Source: Thermosulfuriphilus ammonigenes
Lineage (GTDB): Bacteria; Desulfobacterota; Thermodesulfobacteria; Thermodesulfobacteriales; ST65
DNA: 64,000 nt
NCBI RefSeq assembly: GCF_011207455.1
Contig: NZ_CP048877.1
Span: forward strand, 1,232,576 to 1,296,575
Reading direction: 5' to 3'
The translations under genes were made by a program, and so were the position numbers. Shown here in pieces: positions 27,031-36,592 of this stretch. Within the stretch, counting starts at the first letter, position 1; the number at the start of each line of letters is the position of its first letter. A model generated the notes under the pieces. The model searched no databases. It saw only the letters and a program-made list of their open reading frames with translations, and was not told where the DNA came from.

Positions 27031-27407
27031 CCAAGGTATTGGTAGCCACCGAGGCTGACTGGTCTCGGGCCAGACTGAGAGATATCCTGGAAGAACTGGG
27101 CTGTGAGGTAATCGAGGCCGGAGATGGCCAAGAAGCCCTGGATCTAGCTGTAGCCAAAAAGCCAGCCTTAATTGTTCTCTCTCAGAGACTACCTCTTATA
27201 GATGGTCTATCGTTAGCCGTCCTGCTTAAAGGCGCCGCTGAGACCAAAAACATCCCTGTTTTGGCCATCTGTGATTTGGACCTTAAGACCAGAAATCAGG
27301 CCCGAGCAGCCGGATGTGATCAGTGTCTGGCCCTTTCCCTCGACCGGGCGGAGATCCTGGCCCAATTAAGAAAGTTTCTTATTTCTCTAGAACGGAGGCC
27401 AAGATGA
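27027..27407 (+). CDS. degenerate single-domain receiver (pseudo-receiver)
   Basis: The 126-residue protein has the receiver fold pattern (MTKVLVATEADWSRARL, AGDGQEALDLAV, IDGLSLAVLLKG, IPVLAIC, and a final helix) but the phospho-acceptor position reads VLSQRLP, with Ser52 in place of Asp. The usual K-P pair is also missing (CLALSLD). It should not be phosphorylated in the normal way. It overlaps the ClpX-like gene by 4 bases (ATGA) and ahbC by 4 bases. Receiver-domain adaptors such as RssB and CpdR deliver substrates to ClpXP, so an adaptor role is a reasonable but unproven guess. Confidence 0.8.
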   Translation: MTKVLVATEADWSRARLRDILEELGCEVIEAGDGQEALDLAVAKKPALIVLSQRLPLIDGLSLAVLLKGAAETKNIPVLAICDLDLKTRNQARAAGCDQCLALSLDRAEILAQLRKFLISLERRPR

Positions 27408-28618
27408 TCGGCATATCTAAACTTTATTGTGGAACAGTAGAGCCTTCTGATGCCCTGCGGTATGGCCGCAAGGCTAAAAAATTACCTTCACATCTCCTTC
27501 AGTTCTCCGAAGACAAAAAGCCGGTAGTCGTCTGGAATGTTACCAGGCGCTGTAATCTGCGCTGTGTTCACTGTTATGCTCAGGCTACCGAGGCCGGGGC
27601 CCCCAATGAGCTAACAACCGAAGAGGGCAAACGTCTCCTTGATGATCTGGCACAATTTGGCTGTCCGGTGGTTCTCTTCTCTGGAGGAGAGCCCCTTATG
27701 CGGGAGGACATCTTTGACCTTATTGAGTACGCTGTGGGCAAAGGCATGAGGGCTGTTCTCTCCACCAACGGTGTTCTCATCGACAAGAAGGTTGCGGCCC
27801 GGCTAAAAGATTTCGGTCTTTCCTATGTAGGAATCAGCCTTGACGGAATGCGGGAGGTCCATGACCGCTTTCGAGGTGTCAAAGGGGCCTTTGATGCGGC
27901 CATTCAGGCCGTGCGTAACTGCAAGGAAGCGGGAATAAAAGTTGGACTTCGTTTTACCATTAACCGTCTTAACGCCAAAGAAATCCCGGCCGTCTTTGAT
28001 TTGGTCGAAGAAGAAGAAATTCCTCGGATCTGCTTTTATCATCTAGTCTATGCTGGTCGCGGTAGCCGCTTGGTAGAAGAAGATCTTTCTCATGAGGAAA
28101 CCCGTAAGGTGGTAGACTACATCATCGACCGAACCAAACAACTTCACGATAAAGGTCACAAAGTAGAGGTTCTGACGGTAGACAACCATGCCGATGGACC
28201 TTATGTCTACCTTCGCATGCTCCGAGAGGGGCATCCCCGGGCCGCAGAGGTCCTGGAGCTCCTTAAGATGAATGAGGGAAACAATTCCGGTCGAGGCATT
28301 GGCTGTGTCTCCTGGGACGGCGAAGTGCACGCCGATCAGTTCTGGCGCCATTATTCCTTTGGAAATGTTAGAGAGCGGCCATTCTCTGAGATCTGGACGG
28401 ATCTTTCCAACCCCTTGATGGCCAAACTCAAGAACAAAAAGCTCTATGTGAAGGGCCGCTGTGCCCGATGTCGTTGGCTGGACATCTGTGGAGGTAACTT
28501 CCGAGTTCGGGCCGAAGCGGTCACCGGTGATCTTTGGGCCCCAGACCCGGCCTGCTATCTCACTGATGAGGAGATCGGCCTAAGCGGTGGCGAAGAGGCC
28601 GCCGAGGCCGGCGCCTGA
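27404..28618 (+). CDS. ahbC: 12,18-didecarboxysiroheme deacetylase, AhbC-like radical SAM enzyme
   Basis: AhbC removes acetate side chains from 12,18-didecarboxysiroheme to give iron-coproporphyrin III. The 404-residue protein has the N-terminal MIGISKLYCGTVEPSDALRY typical of the family, the radical SAM motif TRRCNLRCVHCYA, SAM-binding FSGGEPLM, and a C-terminal SPASM-type cysteine set (CARCRWLDICGG). A longer frame reaches back to 27323 inside the receiver gene, but the ATG at 27404 has GGAGGCC upstream and overlaps the previous stop by 4 bases. A hairpin terminator follows at 28627. Confidence 0.9.
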   Translation: MIGISKLYCGTVEPSDALRYGRKAKKLPSHLLQFSEDKKPVVVWNVTRRCNLRCVHCYAQATEAGAPNELTTEEGKRLLDDLAQFGCPVVLFSGGEPLMREDIFDLIEYAVGKGMRAVLSTNGVLIDKKVAARLKDFGLSYVGISLDGMREVHDRFRGVKGAFDAAIQAVRNCKEAGIKVGLRFTINRLNAKEIPAVFDLVEEEEIPRICFYHLVYAGRGSRLVEEDLSHEETRKVVDYIIDRTKQLHDKGHKVEVLTVDNHADGPYVYLRMLREGHPRAAEVLELLKMNEGNNSGRGIGCVSWDGEVHADQFWRHYSFGNVRERPFSEIWTDLSNPLMAKLKNKKLYVKGRCARCRWLDICGGNFRVRAEAVTGDLWAPDPACYLTDEEIGLSGGEEAAEAGA

Positions 28619-28626
28619 GGCTAAAA

Positions 28627-28648
28627 GGGGCCCCTCCTTAAGGGCCCC
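28627..28648. terminator. hairpin between convergent ahbC and asd
   Basis: GGGGCCC and GGGCCCC form a 7-base stem with a short loop in the 40-base gap between the two stop codons. It lacks a strong T-tract on either strand but could stop or protect both transcripts. Confidence 0.5.
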
Positions 28649-28658
28649 ACGGCCTCGT

Positions 28659-29681
28659 TTAAAGGTATTCCCTGGCTAAGACCTCGGCGATTTGGACGGC
28701 ATTAGTGGCCGCCCCTTTGCGGAGATTGTCGGCGACAATCCAGAGGTTTAAACCGGCTGGCACTGACTCGTCCTCCCGGATACGCCCCACAAAGACCTCA
28801 TCACGACCCTCGGCCTCTATAGCCAGGGGATAACGCTGGTTATCCGGGTCATCGACAACCACTACTCCAGGAGCCTGAAGAAGAATATCCCTGGCCTCGC
28901 GGGCGGAAAGCTTCTTTTCTAACTCCAGATTTACGGCCTCTGAGTGACCATAAAAGACCGGAATTCTTACCGTCGTAGCCGTAACGGCAATATTTTCATC
29001 TCCCATAATCTTTTTGGTCTCTTTGACCATTTTCATCTCTTCTTTGGTGTAACCGTTTTCTAAAAAGACATCTATGTGGGGTAGGGCATTAAAGAGGATC
29101 TGATGGGCAAAGACCCGGGGCTCAGGAAGAGGTTCTCCCTGACACCAGGCCCTGGTTTGGGCGACCAATTCGTCTATGGCCTTCTGACCAGCTCCAGAGA
29201 CAGCCTGATAGGTAGCAACAACGATTCGTTTTATCCGGGCAACCTCGTGGAGGGGTTTAAGGGGAACCACCATCTGGATAGTGGAACAGTTAGGGTTAGC
29301 AATGATTCCTTTCTTTTTATAATCAGCGATATCTTGAGGGTTAACCTCGGGGACCACCAGGGGGACATCGGGGTCCATCCGCCAGGCGCTAGAGTTGTCC
29401 ACCACTACCGCCCCCGACTCAGCCGCTACAGGAGCAAATTCCAAACTCCGACTGGCCCCGGCTGAAAAGAGGGCGATGTCGATCCCGGAGAAAGAATCCT
29501 TGGTCAGCACCTCTACCGGGATCTCCTCTCCTTTAAAGGGAAGACGCTTTCCCCGAGAGCGTTCTGAGGCCAGGAGCTTAAGGGATCTTACAGGAAAGTT
29601 TCGCTCCTCAAGGACCCGGAGCATCATTCGCCCTACGGCCCCGGTAGCGCCGACGACAGCGACATTAAATTCCTTGGCCAT
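28659..29681 (-). CDS. asd: aspartate-semialdehyde dehydrogenase
   Basis: Asd reduces aspartyl phosphate to aspartate semialdehyde, the step after LysC. The 340-residue protein has the NADP-binding start VAVVGATGAVGRMML, the catalytic cysteine in NPNCSTIQMV, VSGAGQKAIDEL and the substrate-binding VRIPVFYGHSEAVNLE. It is of the Gram-positive/archaeal-like shorter type rather than the E. coli form. GGAGG lies just before the ATG. It is 9 bases after leuB on the same strand, so leuB-asd is an operon. Confidence 0.96.
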   Translation of the reverse strand: MAKEFNVAVVGATGAVGRMMLRVLEERNFPVRSLKLLASERSRGKRLPFKGEEIPVEVLTKDSFSGIDIALFSAGASRSLEFAPVAAESGAVVVDNSSAWRMDPDVPLVVPEVNPQDIADYKKKGIIANPNCSTIQMVVPLKPLHEVARIKRIVVATYQAVSGAGQKAIDELVAQTRAWCQGEPLPEPRVFAHQILFNALPHIDVFLENGYTKEEMKMVKETKKIMGDENIAVTATTVRIPVFYGHSEAVNLELEKKLSAREARDILLQAPGVVVVDDPDNQRYPLAIEAEGRDEVFVGRIREDESVPAGLNLWIVADNLRKGAATNAVQIAEVLAREYL

Positions 29682-29690
29682 GCCTCCTCC

Positions 29691-30767
29691 TTAAAGCTCT
29701 ACGTCCTCCGTAGTATACTTGGCCACCAGATCTCCCACCTCTTGGGTGGTGTAGCCCATCTTACCAGCCGAAAGACTCTTAAGATGGTCTCGACAGACCT
29801 TAATGACTGCCTTCTCGATAGCCAGGGCGGCCTCTTCCTCTCCGAGATGTTCTAACATCATCATGCCAGCACAGATAGCCGCCAAGGGGTTAATCACATT
29901 CTGGCCAGTATATTTAGGAGCAGATCCGCCAATGGGCTCAAACATGGAGACCCCCTCAGGGTTAATGTTCCCACCGGCGGCAATACCCATTCCTCCTTGA
30001 ATCATGGCCCCGAGGTCAGTGATGATGTCTCCGAACATGTTGTCGGTGACGATAACATCAAACCACTCCGGATTCTTGACAAACCACATACAGGTGGCGT
30101 CCACATGGGCGTAATCCGGCTTTATATCCGGGTACTCTTTGGCCACCTCATAAAAAGTCCGCTCCCAGAGATTCCAGGCAAAGGTAAGAACATTGGTCTT
30201 ACCTACCAGGGTAAGCTGCTTCTTTTTATTTCGCTTGCGACAGAGCTCAAAGGCGTAACGAATGCAGCGCTCTACCCCAAAACGGGTGTTGATAGACTCC
30301 TGAACAGCCACTTCCTGTGGGGTGCCCTTGCGCAGGAAGCCTCCACCACCGGCATAAAGGCCCTCGGTATTTTCCCGAACAACGACAAAGTCTATCTCTT
30401 CCGGGCCTTTGTCTTTAATGGGGGTCCAGACCCCAGGGTAAAGTTTGACCGGTCGGAGGTTGATGTACTGATCTAACTCAAACCTAATCCGCAGGAGGAT
30501 ATCCTTCTCCAGGATCCCCGGAGCAACGTCTGGGTGCCCTATAGCCCCGAGATAAATGGCATCGTGCCGTTTTAGCTCCTCAATACCCCCCTCGGGGATG
30601 GTCTCTCCGGTTTTAAGGTAACGATCTCCTCCCCAATCGAAGTAATTAAGGCTAAGAGAAAAACCAAAACGACTTGCGGCCGCCTCAATGACCTTGACCC
30701 CTTCACGAATAACCTCAGGCCCCGTGCCATCTCCAGGGATGACAGCGATCTGATAGCTTTTGCCCAT
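29691..30767 (-). CDS. leuB: 3-isopropylmalate dehydrogenase family enzyme
   Basis: An NAD-dependent beta-decarboxylating dehydrogenase of 358 residues: [14 protein letters not shown] at the N-terminus, [10 protein letters not shown], the substrate/metal residues in [22 protein letters not shown], and [20 protein letters not shown]. It fits LeuB or the related 3-methylmalate dehydrogenase used after citramalate. Isocitrate or tartrate dehydrogenase activity is less likely because the serine-rich phosphorylation loop is absent, but the substrate is not certain. The RBS is GGAGGAGG. A stem of five G-C pairs lies 78 bases upstream of the start. Confidence 0.85.
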   Translation of the reverse strand: MGKSYQIAVIPGDGTGPEVIREGVKVIEAAASRFGFSLSLNYFDWGGDRYLKTGETIPEGGIEELKRHDAIYLGAIGHPDVAPGILEKDILLRIRFELDQYINLRPVKLYPGVWTPIKDKGPEEIDFVVVRENTEGLYAGGGGFLRKGTPQEVAVQESINTRFGVERCIRYAFELCRKRNKKKQLTLVGKTNVLTFAWNLWERTFYEVAKEYPDIKPDYAHVDATCMWFVKNPEWFDVIVTDNMFGDIITDLGAMIQGGMGIAAGGNINPEGVSMFEPIGGSAPKYTGQNVINPLAAICAGMMMLEHLGEEEAALAIEKAVIKVCRDHLKSLSAGKMGYTTQEVGDLVAKYTTEDVEL

Positions 30768-30844
30768 TTATAGCCTCCTCCATAGAGATCTTTCCACAGT
30801 CACCAGGACCTTCCTTAAATAGCCCAGAAAGAAGAAATGTGAAA

Positions 30845-30870
30845 CCCCCAAAAGAGCCTCTTTAAGGGGG
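30845..30870 (-). promoter_or_regulatory. hairpin in the leuB leader
   Basis: CCCCC (30845-30849) and GGGGG (30866-30870) enclose a further AAAGAG/CTCTTT inverted repeat. On the leuB transcript it is followed by TTTCACATTTC. It may be an attenuator-like hairpin. It lies in the 250-base divergent region before the heme sensor gene. Confidence 0.4.
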
Positions 30871-30956
30871 CAGGCCTCGCAGAAAGGAAAGATCGTTTTT
30901 TTCTTTTCATTGTTTATAGGGGAAACTCCTTATAAGGCAATGGGGGTTTTTATTTA

Positions 30957-30968
30957 AACAAATTTGTT
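30957..30968. promoter_or_regulatory. 12-base palindrome upstream of the DUF3365 gene
   Basis: AACAAATTTGTT is a perfect palindrome 49 bases before the sensor ATG, in an AT-rich stretch. It may be an operator. The rest of the 30768-31017 gap holds the leuB hairpin and no gene. Confidence 0.4.
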
Positions 30969-31017
30969 AGTGAACCGAAAAGGAAAAAGCAGAAACCATA
31001 GCTGTAAGGAGGTCTAT

Positions 31018-31749
31018 ATGAAAGGTCTGCGGCAACTGGTGGTGGTAACGGTCTTTTGTCTGGGATTTTGCATTCCGGCCTTCTCTTCAGTTTGTCAGTC
31101 TATCCCTCGAGAGAAGGCCGAAATGATCGCCCGTTATATCGCCGATATCATCGTCGCCGGTCGAGGCATTGTTGCTCAACACCAAGAGATCATTAACGAT
31201 CCCAACAAAGGAGAAAAGGGGTTTACCCCGGAATATGTAGAAAGCCTCTTAAGAAAAAAATTCAAGGAGATGACCGGACACGACATCTCCCAACTAGATC
31301 CCGAGACCCGGGCCGTTGTGGAGCAGGTAATCGAGGCGGCTAAGATGAGCGTTAAGATGAATCAAAAGCGTATTAACCAGCCGGGCAAGGGATTTAAAGG
31401 CTACATACCAGCGGTCTTTGGGCGCGAAACCGGTCAGATACTAAAGGGGCGCTGTAACATCCTCATAAAACAAACCACCTTCAAATACCGAAACGCTTAT
31501 AACCAACCGGACCCTTTTGAGAAAAAAGTTCTCAAGATGTTTGAGGCCCCCAGTTGGCCCAAAGGCAAAGGATATGGGGAATTTATCAAGGGGCGATATC
31601 GTTATCTAAGGCCTATTTATATCAAGAAGGCCTGTCTGAAGTGTCATGGAGAGCCGGCAGGTAGCAGGGACATCGCCGGCCGAATAAAAGAGGGCTACAA
31701 GGAAGGAGAGCTACGTGGGGCCATTAGTGTAAGTTTTCCGGTGAAATAA
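31018..31749 (+). CDS. DUF3365 periplasmic heme-c sensor protein
   Basis: The 243-residue protein has a signal peptide ([22 protein letters not shown]) and the DUF3365/Tll0287-like fold, ending in [15 protein letters not shown], a CxxCH heme-c site, and [11 protein letters not shown], a PAS-like end strand. Related domains sense redox state or small ligands, often as the periplasmic input of chemoreceptors and kinases. Here it is a separate soluble or membrane-tethered protein. A longer frame starts at 30964, but AAGGAGG lies just before the ATG at 31018. The chemoreceptor starts 35 bases downstream. Confidence 0.85.
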   Translation: MKGLRQLVVVTVFCLGFCIPAFSSVCQSIPREKAEMIARYIADIIVAGRGIVAQHQEIINDPNKGEKGFTPEYVESLLRKKFKEMTGHDISQLDPETRAVVEQVIEAAKMSVKMNQKRINQPGKGFKGYIPAVFGRETGQILKGRCNILIKQTTFKYRNAYNQPDPFEKKVLKMFEAPSWPKGKGYGEFIKGRYRYLRPIYIKKACLKCHGEPAGSRDIAGRIKEGYKEGELRGAISVSFPVK

Positions 31750-31784
31750 TTACAGAAGGAACTGACGGAAAGAAGGAGTTAAAG

Positions 31785-33611
31785 ATGTTCTTTAAGAATC
31801 TTTCCTTGCGCTACAAGCTTATTTTGCCCCTGGTGGGCTTGATGATAGTGGCAAACTTTTTTACCACCATCTGGGTGTATCGATTCATTAGGGAAAATGG
31901 CCTTCGAGAAATAGAAGAAGAGCTGATTAATCTGGAGAAAAAAGTTCTCCAAGAGGGCCGGGAAACCCTGGCCATTGGGGGATTAATTACGGAGAATCTG
32001 GCCAACAATACAGACCTCCAGTTCAGTATGGCCCTTAAAGACACCTCTCTCCTGGGCAAACTGGCCGGCCCTCTCCTTAAGGGGCTCAAGCAACAGCAGA
32101 TTCTTCAGGCCGAGATAGTCTTTTTAGATTCCGAAGGAAGCCTCATCTACAGCACCAACTCCGCCCTTAAAAAGGGGCCGATCCAGGGAAGCCTCATCTC
32201 CCGGGCCCTAACGGGGCATCAAAAGACATCCGGGTTTGACCTTCTGGGGGAAAGGCTGGTTTTAGAAGTCGTTCAGCCGGTAGAATACAATGGCGACTGG
32301 GCCGGAGTGATTGTCCTTCTTATTTCTCCAGAGAGTCTTTTCACCAAGGTGAAAGGAAGTTCCCGGCAGGTTGACTTTGCCTGGGTAGTCCAGAAAAAAG
32401 GAAAGATCCTTCTGGGGGGACAAACCTCTTCTGAGGCCTTTAAGGACCTGCCAGCCAAACTCTCCTCCCTTACCCAAAGAGGGCTTCGGCTTGGATCCCG
32501 GGCGATAAGAATAGTCCCCCTTAACACCCAGGCCGCTCTGGTCATCGGCTATGATGAAAGCCTGAAGTTAGCCACACTGCGGCAGACCATTAGAGGTCTG
32601 GTCACCATTATGGGGCTGGCCTCAGCTATAACCCTTCTTACCCTAGTAGCTATTTCCTGGAGGCTTTCCCGGAGAATACTTTCTGTAGTCAGTGAGATCG
32701 CCCTTCGGGCAAAAGAGCTTGATTTATCCCAAAAATTGGCCGTCTCCAGTGGAGACGAGCTAGGTTCCCTGGCGCGGGCCTTCAACGACTTTTTGGCTAA
32801 AATCCGCCTGCTCCTGCAAGAAAACAAAGAAAACGTCCAGGGGCTGGAAACGGCCTCCACGGAGCTTTCCCAGACAGCTGAACAACTAGCCCAGGGAGCC
32901 TCTCTCCTTAACCAGCAGACGGAAAACCTCTCCGGCCACAGCCAATCCCTGGCCCAGGAGGCCAGTGAGGTAAAACAGATGATGGAAGAGATGAAGCGGG
33001 CCATCGTGGAGATATCTACTCACACCTCCGAGGCGGCCAAAGTCTCTCATCAGGCCCAAGAACGGGTAGAAATGGTCCATCAAATAATCCAGGAGCTGGA
33101 AACTGGCTCGCGAGAAATTGGTGAAGTGCTAAAGTTTATCGGGACTATTGCCGAGCAGACCAATCTTTTGGCCCTAAACGCCACCATTGAGGCGGCCCGG
33201 GCCGGGGAGGCCGGCAAGGGCTTTGCCGTGGTGGCCGGCGAGGTCAAGGAGCTGGCCAGACAAACGGCCAAGGCCACCGAGGAGATTGGTCAGAAGATTT
33301 ATGCCATTCAGGAGGCCATCAAAAGGGTGATTCTCTCCATGGAAGAGACCGCCACCGTAATCGGACAGATAAACGATGCCTCCAGCACCATTGCCGCGGC
33401 CGTGGAGGAACAGACAGCCACCGCAGCAGGAATAAACGAGAACATGACGGCCGTTTCGGAGGCCACTCAGCGACTCTCGCGCTCCATTCCCGTCTTTCAG
33501 GAGGCCGTTGATCTCATTACCAGAGAAATGGACAAAATACAGAAAAGTAGCCAACAGCTCTCAGAGTATTCCCAGAGGATGGGAAGACAGATTTCACAGT
33601 TTAAACTTTAA
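31785..33611 (+). CDS. methyl-accepting chemotaxis protein
   Basis: The 608-residue receptor has a membrane helix at residues about 12-32, a periplasmic sensor of about 230 residues with a single-Cache-like look ([36 protein letters not shown]), a second helix (residues 268-292), a HAMP domain and a coiled-coil signalling tail with [20 protein letters not shown] and [19 protein letters not shown]. The heme-c sensor gene is immediately upstream, so the two may work together. It overlaps the convergent rnc gene by 4 bases. A 119-base part of its tail (33147-33265) is identical, inverted, to the other receptor gene at 35152-35270. Confidence 0.93.
   Translation: MFFKNLSLRYKLILPLVGLMIVANFFTTIWVYRFIRENGLREIEEELINLEKKVLQEGRETLAIGGLITENLANNTDLQFSMALKDTSLLGKLAGPLLKGLKQQQILQAEIVFLDSEGSLIYSTNSALKKGPIQGSLISRALTGHQKTSGFDLLGERLVLEVVQPVEYNGDWAGVIVLLISPESLFTKVKGSSRQVDFAWVVQKKGKILLGGQTSSEAFKDLPAKLSSLTQRGLRLGSRAIRIVPLNTQAALVIGYDESLKLATLRQTIRGLVTIMGLASAITLLTLVAISWRLSRRILSVVSEIALRAKELDLSQKLAVSSGDELGSLARAFNDFLAKIRLLLQENKENVQGLETASTELSQTAEQLAQGASLLNQQTENLSGHSQSLAQEASEVKQMMEEMKRAIVEISTHTSEAAKVSHQAQERVEMVHQIIQELETGSREIGEVLKFIGTIAEQTNLLALNATIEAARAGEAGKGFAVVAGEVKELARQTAKATEEIGQKIYAIQEAIKRVILSMEETATVIGQINDASSTIAAAVEEQTATAAGINENMTAVSEATQRLSRSIPVFQEAVDLITREMDKIQKSSQQLSEYSQRMGRQISQFKL
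33147..33265 (+). repeat. 119-base perfect inverted repeat, copy 1 (in chemoreceptor gene)
   Basis: The segment from ATTGCCGAGCAGACC to CTGGCCAGACAAAC is identical at every base to the reverse complement of 35152-35270. It codes for the conserved signalling hairpin. The two copies lie about 1.9 kb apart in opposite orientation and flank rnc. Confidence 0.95.
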
Positions 33612-34357
33612 GGCGCAGAAGAGCCCTCTTTTAAGAGACGAAGGGCCTTTTTGGCCGCCTCCTGTTCGGCCTCCTTCTTGCTGCGGCCCCGCCCCCGGGC
33701 CAGGGGCCGCCCCTTCAGTTTCACCACCACGGTAAAGACCTTGGCGTGATCCGGCCCCTGAGAGGCTTCCACTTCGTAACTGGGGGCGGCCTTCTCAAGG
33801 GCTTGGGTGAGCTCCTGGAGGAGACTTTTGTAGTCTGCCCGCAGGCCCAAGCGAGCAGCCTGACCCACCAGGCGGGAAAACAGGCGCTTAATTAAGCTGT
33901 AGGCCGGCTCATAGCCTCCATCAAGAAAAATGGCGCCAATTACCGCCTCCAATGCCCCAGCAAGGATAGAGGGTTTCTGACGACCACCCGTAAGCTCTTC
34001 TCCCCGCCCCAGGAGAAGGCTCTCCCCCAGGCCCAACTGGGAGGCAACCCGGGAGAGACGCTCCTCATTCACCAGATAGGCCCTCATTCTAGACAGATCT
34101 CCTTCTCGGTAGCTGTCGCCATATCGAATGACCAGCATCTGGCTGATGGCCAGGTCGAGCACGGCATCGCCCAGAAACTCCAGGATCTCGTTATCACGAT
34201 AGGCAAGTCCCTCTGGACGCTCACCCTGGTAAGAGCGGTGAATAAGGGCCGTAAGCAGAAGGGCGGGGTCCCGAAATCGATAGCCTAGCTTCTCCTCCAG
34301 AGAGGCCACTCGCTCAAGCACAGGGACCTTAAAGCAAAAATAGACCCCCTCTGTCAA
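33608..34357 (-). CDS. rnc: ribonuclease III
   Basis: RNase III cleaves double-stranded RNA, including rRNA precursors. The 249-residue frame has the catalytic signature [16 protein letters not shown] and downstream acidic residues, then a C-terminal double-stranded RNA-binding domain ([22 protein letters not shown] to [16 protein letters not shown]). The TTG at 34357 gives an unusual start ([10 protein letters not shown]); a GTG at 34321 ([16 protein letters not shown]) fits family starts better. It sits between two chemoreceptor genes; the identical inverted repeats in them flank this gene. Confidence 0.95.
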   Translation of the reverse strand: MTEGVYFCFKVPVLERVASLEEKLGYRFRDPALLLTALIHRSYQGERPEGLAYRDNEILEFLGDAVLDLAISQMLVIRYGDSYREGDLSRMRAYLVNEERLSRVASQLGLGESLLLGRGEELTGGRQKPSILAGALEAVIGAIFLDGGYEPAYSLIKRLFSRLVGQAARLGLRADYKSLLQELTQALEKAAPSYEVEASQGPDHAKVFTVVVKLKGRPLARGRGRSKKEAEQEAAKKALRLLKEGSSAP

Positions 34358-34409
34358 ATGCTTTAATTGCCTTCAGCCTGACAGAGCAATTTTTAATGAA
34401 GAAGGCCTC

Positions 34410-36398
34410 TCAGCGGTCCGTCTTCTGCCGGGCCAAGTCCATAAGCTCCTTGAGATTACCGAGGACTTCCCTAAAAAGAGGGTTGATCTCCTTCTCCAGA
34501 AAAAGAAGGAGCTTTTGAAGATCACTCTTTTCCCGGATGAGGGCCTCTATCTTCTCTACCGAATGATGAAGACGCTCATGGGCCGGGATAAGCCGCTCCA
34601 GTACCTTCTGCTGGGCCGGAGTAGGATGAAGCTCCCTTAACCACCTTCCCAACCCGCAACGATTTGGATCTCGCTCCACCTCGGGGATCTCTCTTTTGAG
34701 GAGAGCGCCCAAAACCTTTTCCCGCCACTGAAAGTGCTGAAGCACCACGGCCTTGAGGCGAACATAGTCGTCCACCCCTTCTCCGGCAGCCTCAATAGCC
34801 TGAGGATCTATCTCATATTGGGCCGCCAGTGCTCGAATTTCAGAAACCATTTCTGAGACGGCCTCCTGGGAGACCATAACTATCTGGGCCTGCCGGGCAA
34901 AGTCCTCGGCCTGAGACACCAGCCCCTTTATGGCCTCCTCTACCTCTTTCATTCTTTGGGCCGAAAGATTGATACTCTTGTCTATTTCAGAGACTACGGC
35001 GGTTTGCTCTTCGGAAGCCGTGGCCACGGATCCGGCCAAATCGTTCACTTGATCAATGGCTTGAGCAATATGACGAACGGATTCTACGGCCTCCCGGGTC
35101 TCTTCTTGAATGGTCCGGATCATCTGACCAATTTCCTTGGTGGCTTCAGCTGTTTGTCTGGCCAGCTCCTTGACCTCGCCGGCCACCACGGCAAAGCCCT
35201 TGCCGGCCTCCCCGGCCCGGGCCGCCTCAATGGTGGCGTTTAGGGCCAAAAGATTGGTCTGCTCGGCAATCTCATCTATAACCTTAATGATGGATTCGAT
35301 CCGCTCTGAGCCTTGACCCAGCCTGTCGATAAGCTCTCTGGCCTTTTGAGTGGCCGTGGTGGTCTCTTCAATCATCCTGGCCGTTTGGGCGATGTTTTGA
35401 GCAATCTCCTCCGCCGCAGTGGCCATCTCCGTGGTGGCCGAAGCTACGGTAGCCAGATTTTCCGAGGCCTGATCCGTAGCCTGAAAAACCTCTTTGGTAG
35501 TCTCCCTTAGGTTAACTGCCTCCGAAGAGACCTGCTCTCCGGCATCCTTCAGGACTTTGGCCGCCCCTTCAAAGGAGTCCGCCTGAACCTTGAGGGTCAA
35601 AAGGGCCTGACCCAGGCTGTAGGTTACGCTATTGAGGGCCCGGGCTAGTTCTCCCAATTTGTCTCGACCCTTTACGGGAAGGTACCCCGTTAGCCTTCCC
35701 TGAGCCATGGTCGCCGCTAAACTCACCCCCTGACGGAGGCCCTGCGAGAGCTGCCGAGAGAAAAGGAAGGCCGAACCAGTAAAAAAGACCAGTAGAGCCC
35801 CCACAAGCACACCCACCAAGAGCTTTAGTCTGCCTGTGGCCCTCTTGCTGGCCTCAAGACCTTGAAGAAGCCTCTTCTTCTCCGAGTTTAAAAGGAACCT
35901 AAGGGCCGAGGTAAGCCTCTGACTGGCCTCATCAAAACGAATCATCAGGGGATTACCCTTCTCCGGCCCGGCCTGAACGTAAAGTCGGGCCATGAGCCGC
36001 CCGGTCTGGTAGTAAGGAGGGACTTCTTCCTTTAATTCCGCTACCGTCTGCAGACAGGTCTGGTCACCCTGAAGGCGGCACAACCTCTCCAGGGTATCTA
36101 GACGGCGCTGAAGATCGCGATAGTGCCTTTCGGCCATAAGAAAGCCTTTCTGAAGGCCATTCTGTCCTCTAGTGGCCGAAACATCCGTCAAATATTGCTG
36201 GATCTGAATGATGTCCTTCTCCAGAGAGGAGAGAAGACCCAGAACCTCAAGATGCCGGGACTGGATCTCCGAGATCCGGCTGGCCACCTGATGGCTTCCC
36301 CGGTAAACAAGAAAGCAGGCCATAATTAGCCCTACAAACGTTAATAAAGGTATCAAAGAAAACCTGCCCGTCAGAAAAAGACGGTGCCTAAAATTCAT
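34410..36398 (-). CDS. methyl-accepting chemotaxis protein with C-terminal CZB zinc domain
   Basis: The 662-residue receptor has one N-terminal membrane helix (residues about 14-32), a helical-bundle-like periplasmic region, a second helix (about 193-213), HAMP, the signalling tail with [16 protein letters not shown], and a C-terminal CZB domain: [19 protein letters not shown], then CGLGRWL and HERLHH. CZB binds zinc through Cys and His and in other bacteria senses hypochlorous acid or zinc. A sigma-28-like promoter lies upstream. The coding region shares a 119-base block, inverted and identical, with the other receptor. Confidence 0.93.
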   Translation of the reverse strand: MNFRHRLFLTGRFSLIPLLTFVGLIMACFLVYRGSHQVASRISEIQSRHLEVLGLLSSLEKDIIQIQQYLTDVSATRGQNGLQKGFLMAERHYRDLQRRLDTLERLCRLQGDQTCLQTVAELKEEVPPYYQTGRLMARLYVQAGPEKGNPLMIRFDEASQRLTSALRFLLNSEKKRLLQGLEASKRATGRLKLLVGVLVGALLVFFTGSAFLFSRQLSQGLRQGVSLAATMAQGRLTGYLPVKGRDKLGELARALNSVTYSLGQALLTLKVQADSFEGAAKVLKDAGEQVSSEAVNLRETTKEVFQATDQASENLATVASATTEMATAAEEIAQNIAQTARMIEETTTATQKARELIDRLGQGSERIESIIKVIDEIAEQTNLLALNATIEAARAGEAGKGFAVVAGEVKELARQTAEATKEIGQMIRTIQEETREAVESVRHIAQAIDQVNDLAGSVATASEEQTAVVSEIDKSINLSAQRMKEVEEAIKGLVSQAEDFARQAQIVMVSQEAVSEMVSEIRALAAQYEIDPQAIEAAGEGVDDYVRLKAVVLQHFQWREKVLGALLKREIPEVERDPNRCGLGRWLRELHPTPAQQKVLERLIPAHERLHHSVEKIEALIREKSDLQKLLLFLEKEINPLFREVLGNLKELMDLARQKTDR
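35152..35270 (-). repeat. 119-base perfect inverted repeat, copy 2 (in CZB chemoreceptor gene)
   Basis: The reverse complement of this block is identical to 33147-33265 at every base, although the two genes differ in sequence on both sides of it. The flanking codons are GAG before ATTGCC and ACAGCT after CAGACAA, while the other gene has ACT and ACGGCC. Confidence 0.95.
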
Positions 36399-36457
36399 CT
36401 CCGCCTCCGCAGTTTCTCTTGTAGCCCAGGTGCTACCATTTTTCTGGTTGCTTATAA

Positions 36458-36484
36458 TTATCGGTTTATAGACAATAGTAATTA
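36458..36484 (-). promoter_or_regulatory. candidate sigma-28 promoter of the CZB chemoreceptor
   Basis: Read on the minus strand, TAATTACT is followed 11 bases later by ACCGATAA, close to the flagellar/chemotaxis sigma-28 pattern TAAAGTTT-N11-GCCGATAA. The -10 match is 7 of 8, the -35 only about half. The receptor starts about 60 bases downstream. Confidence 0.45.
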
Positions 36485-36592
36485 AAAGCTTCTTCTTAGG
36501 AGAAACTACCTAGATGTAGATTGGTGGGTCTTCCTGTTTGAAGAGAGGGTGATTTCTGATAGAGTTGGCCCCTAGAAAAGGGGAGAGATTTC

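Noticed and set aside
33608-34357. Invertible promoter or site-specific recombinase element at the rnc locus
   Set aside because: The inverted repeat lies inside two coding regions and no recombinase gene is nearby; any inversion would have to be homologous.
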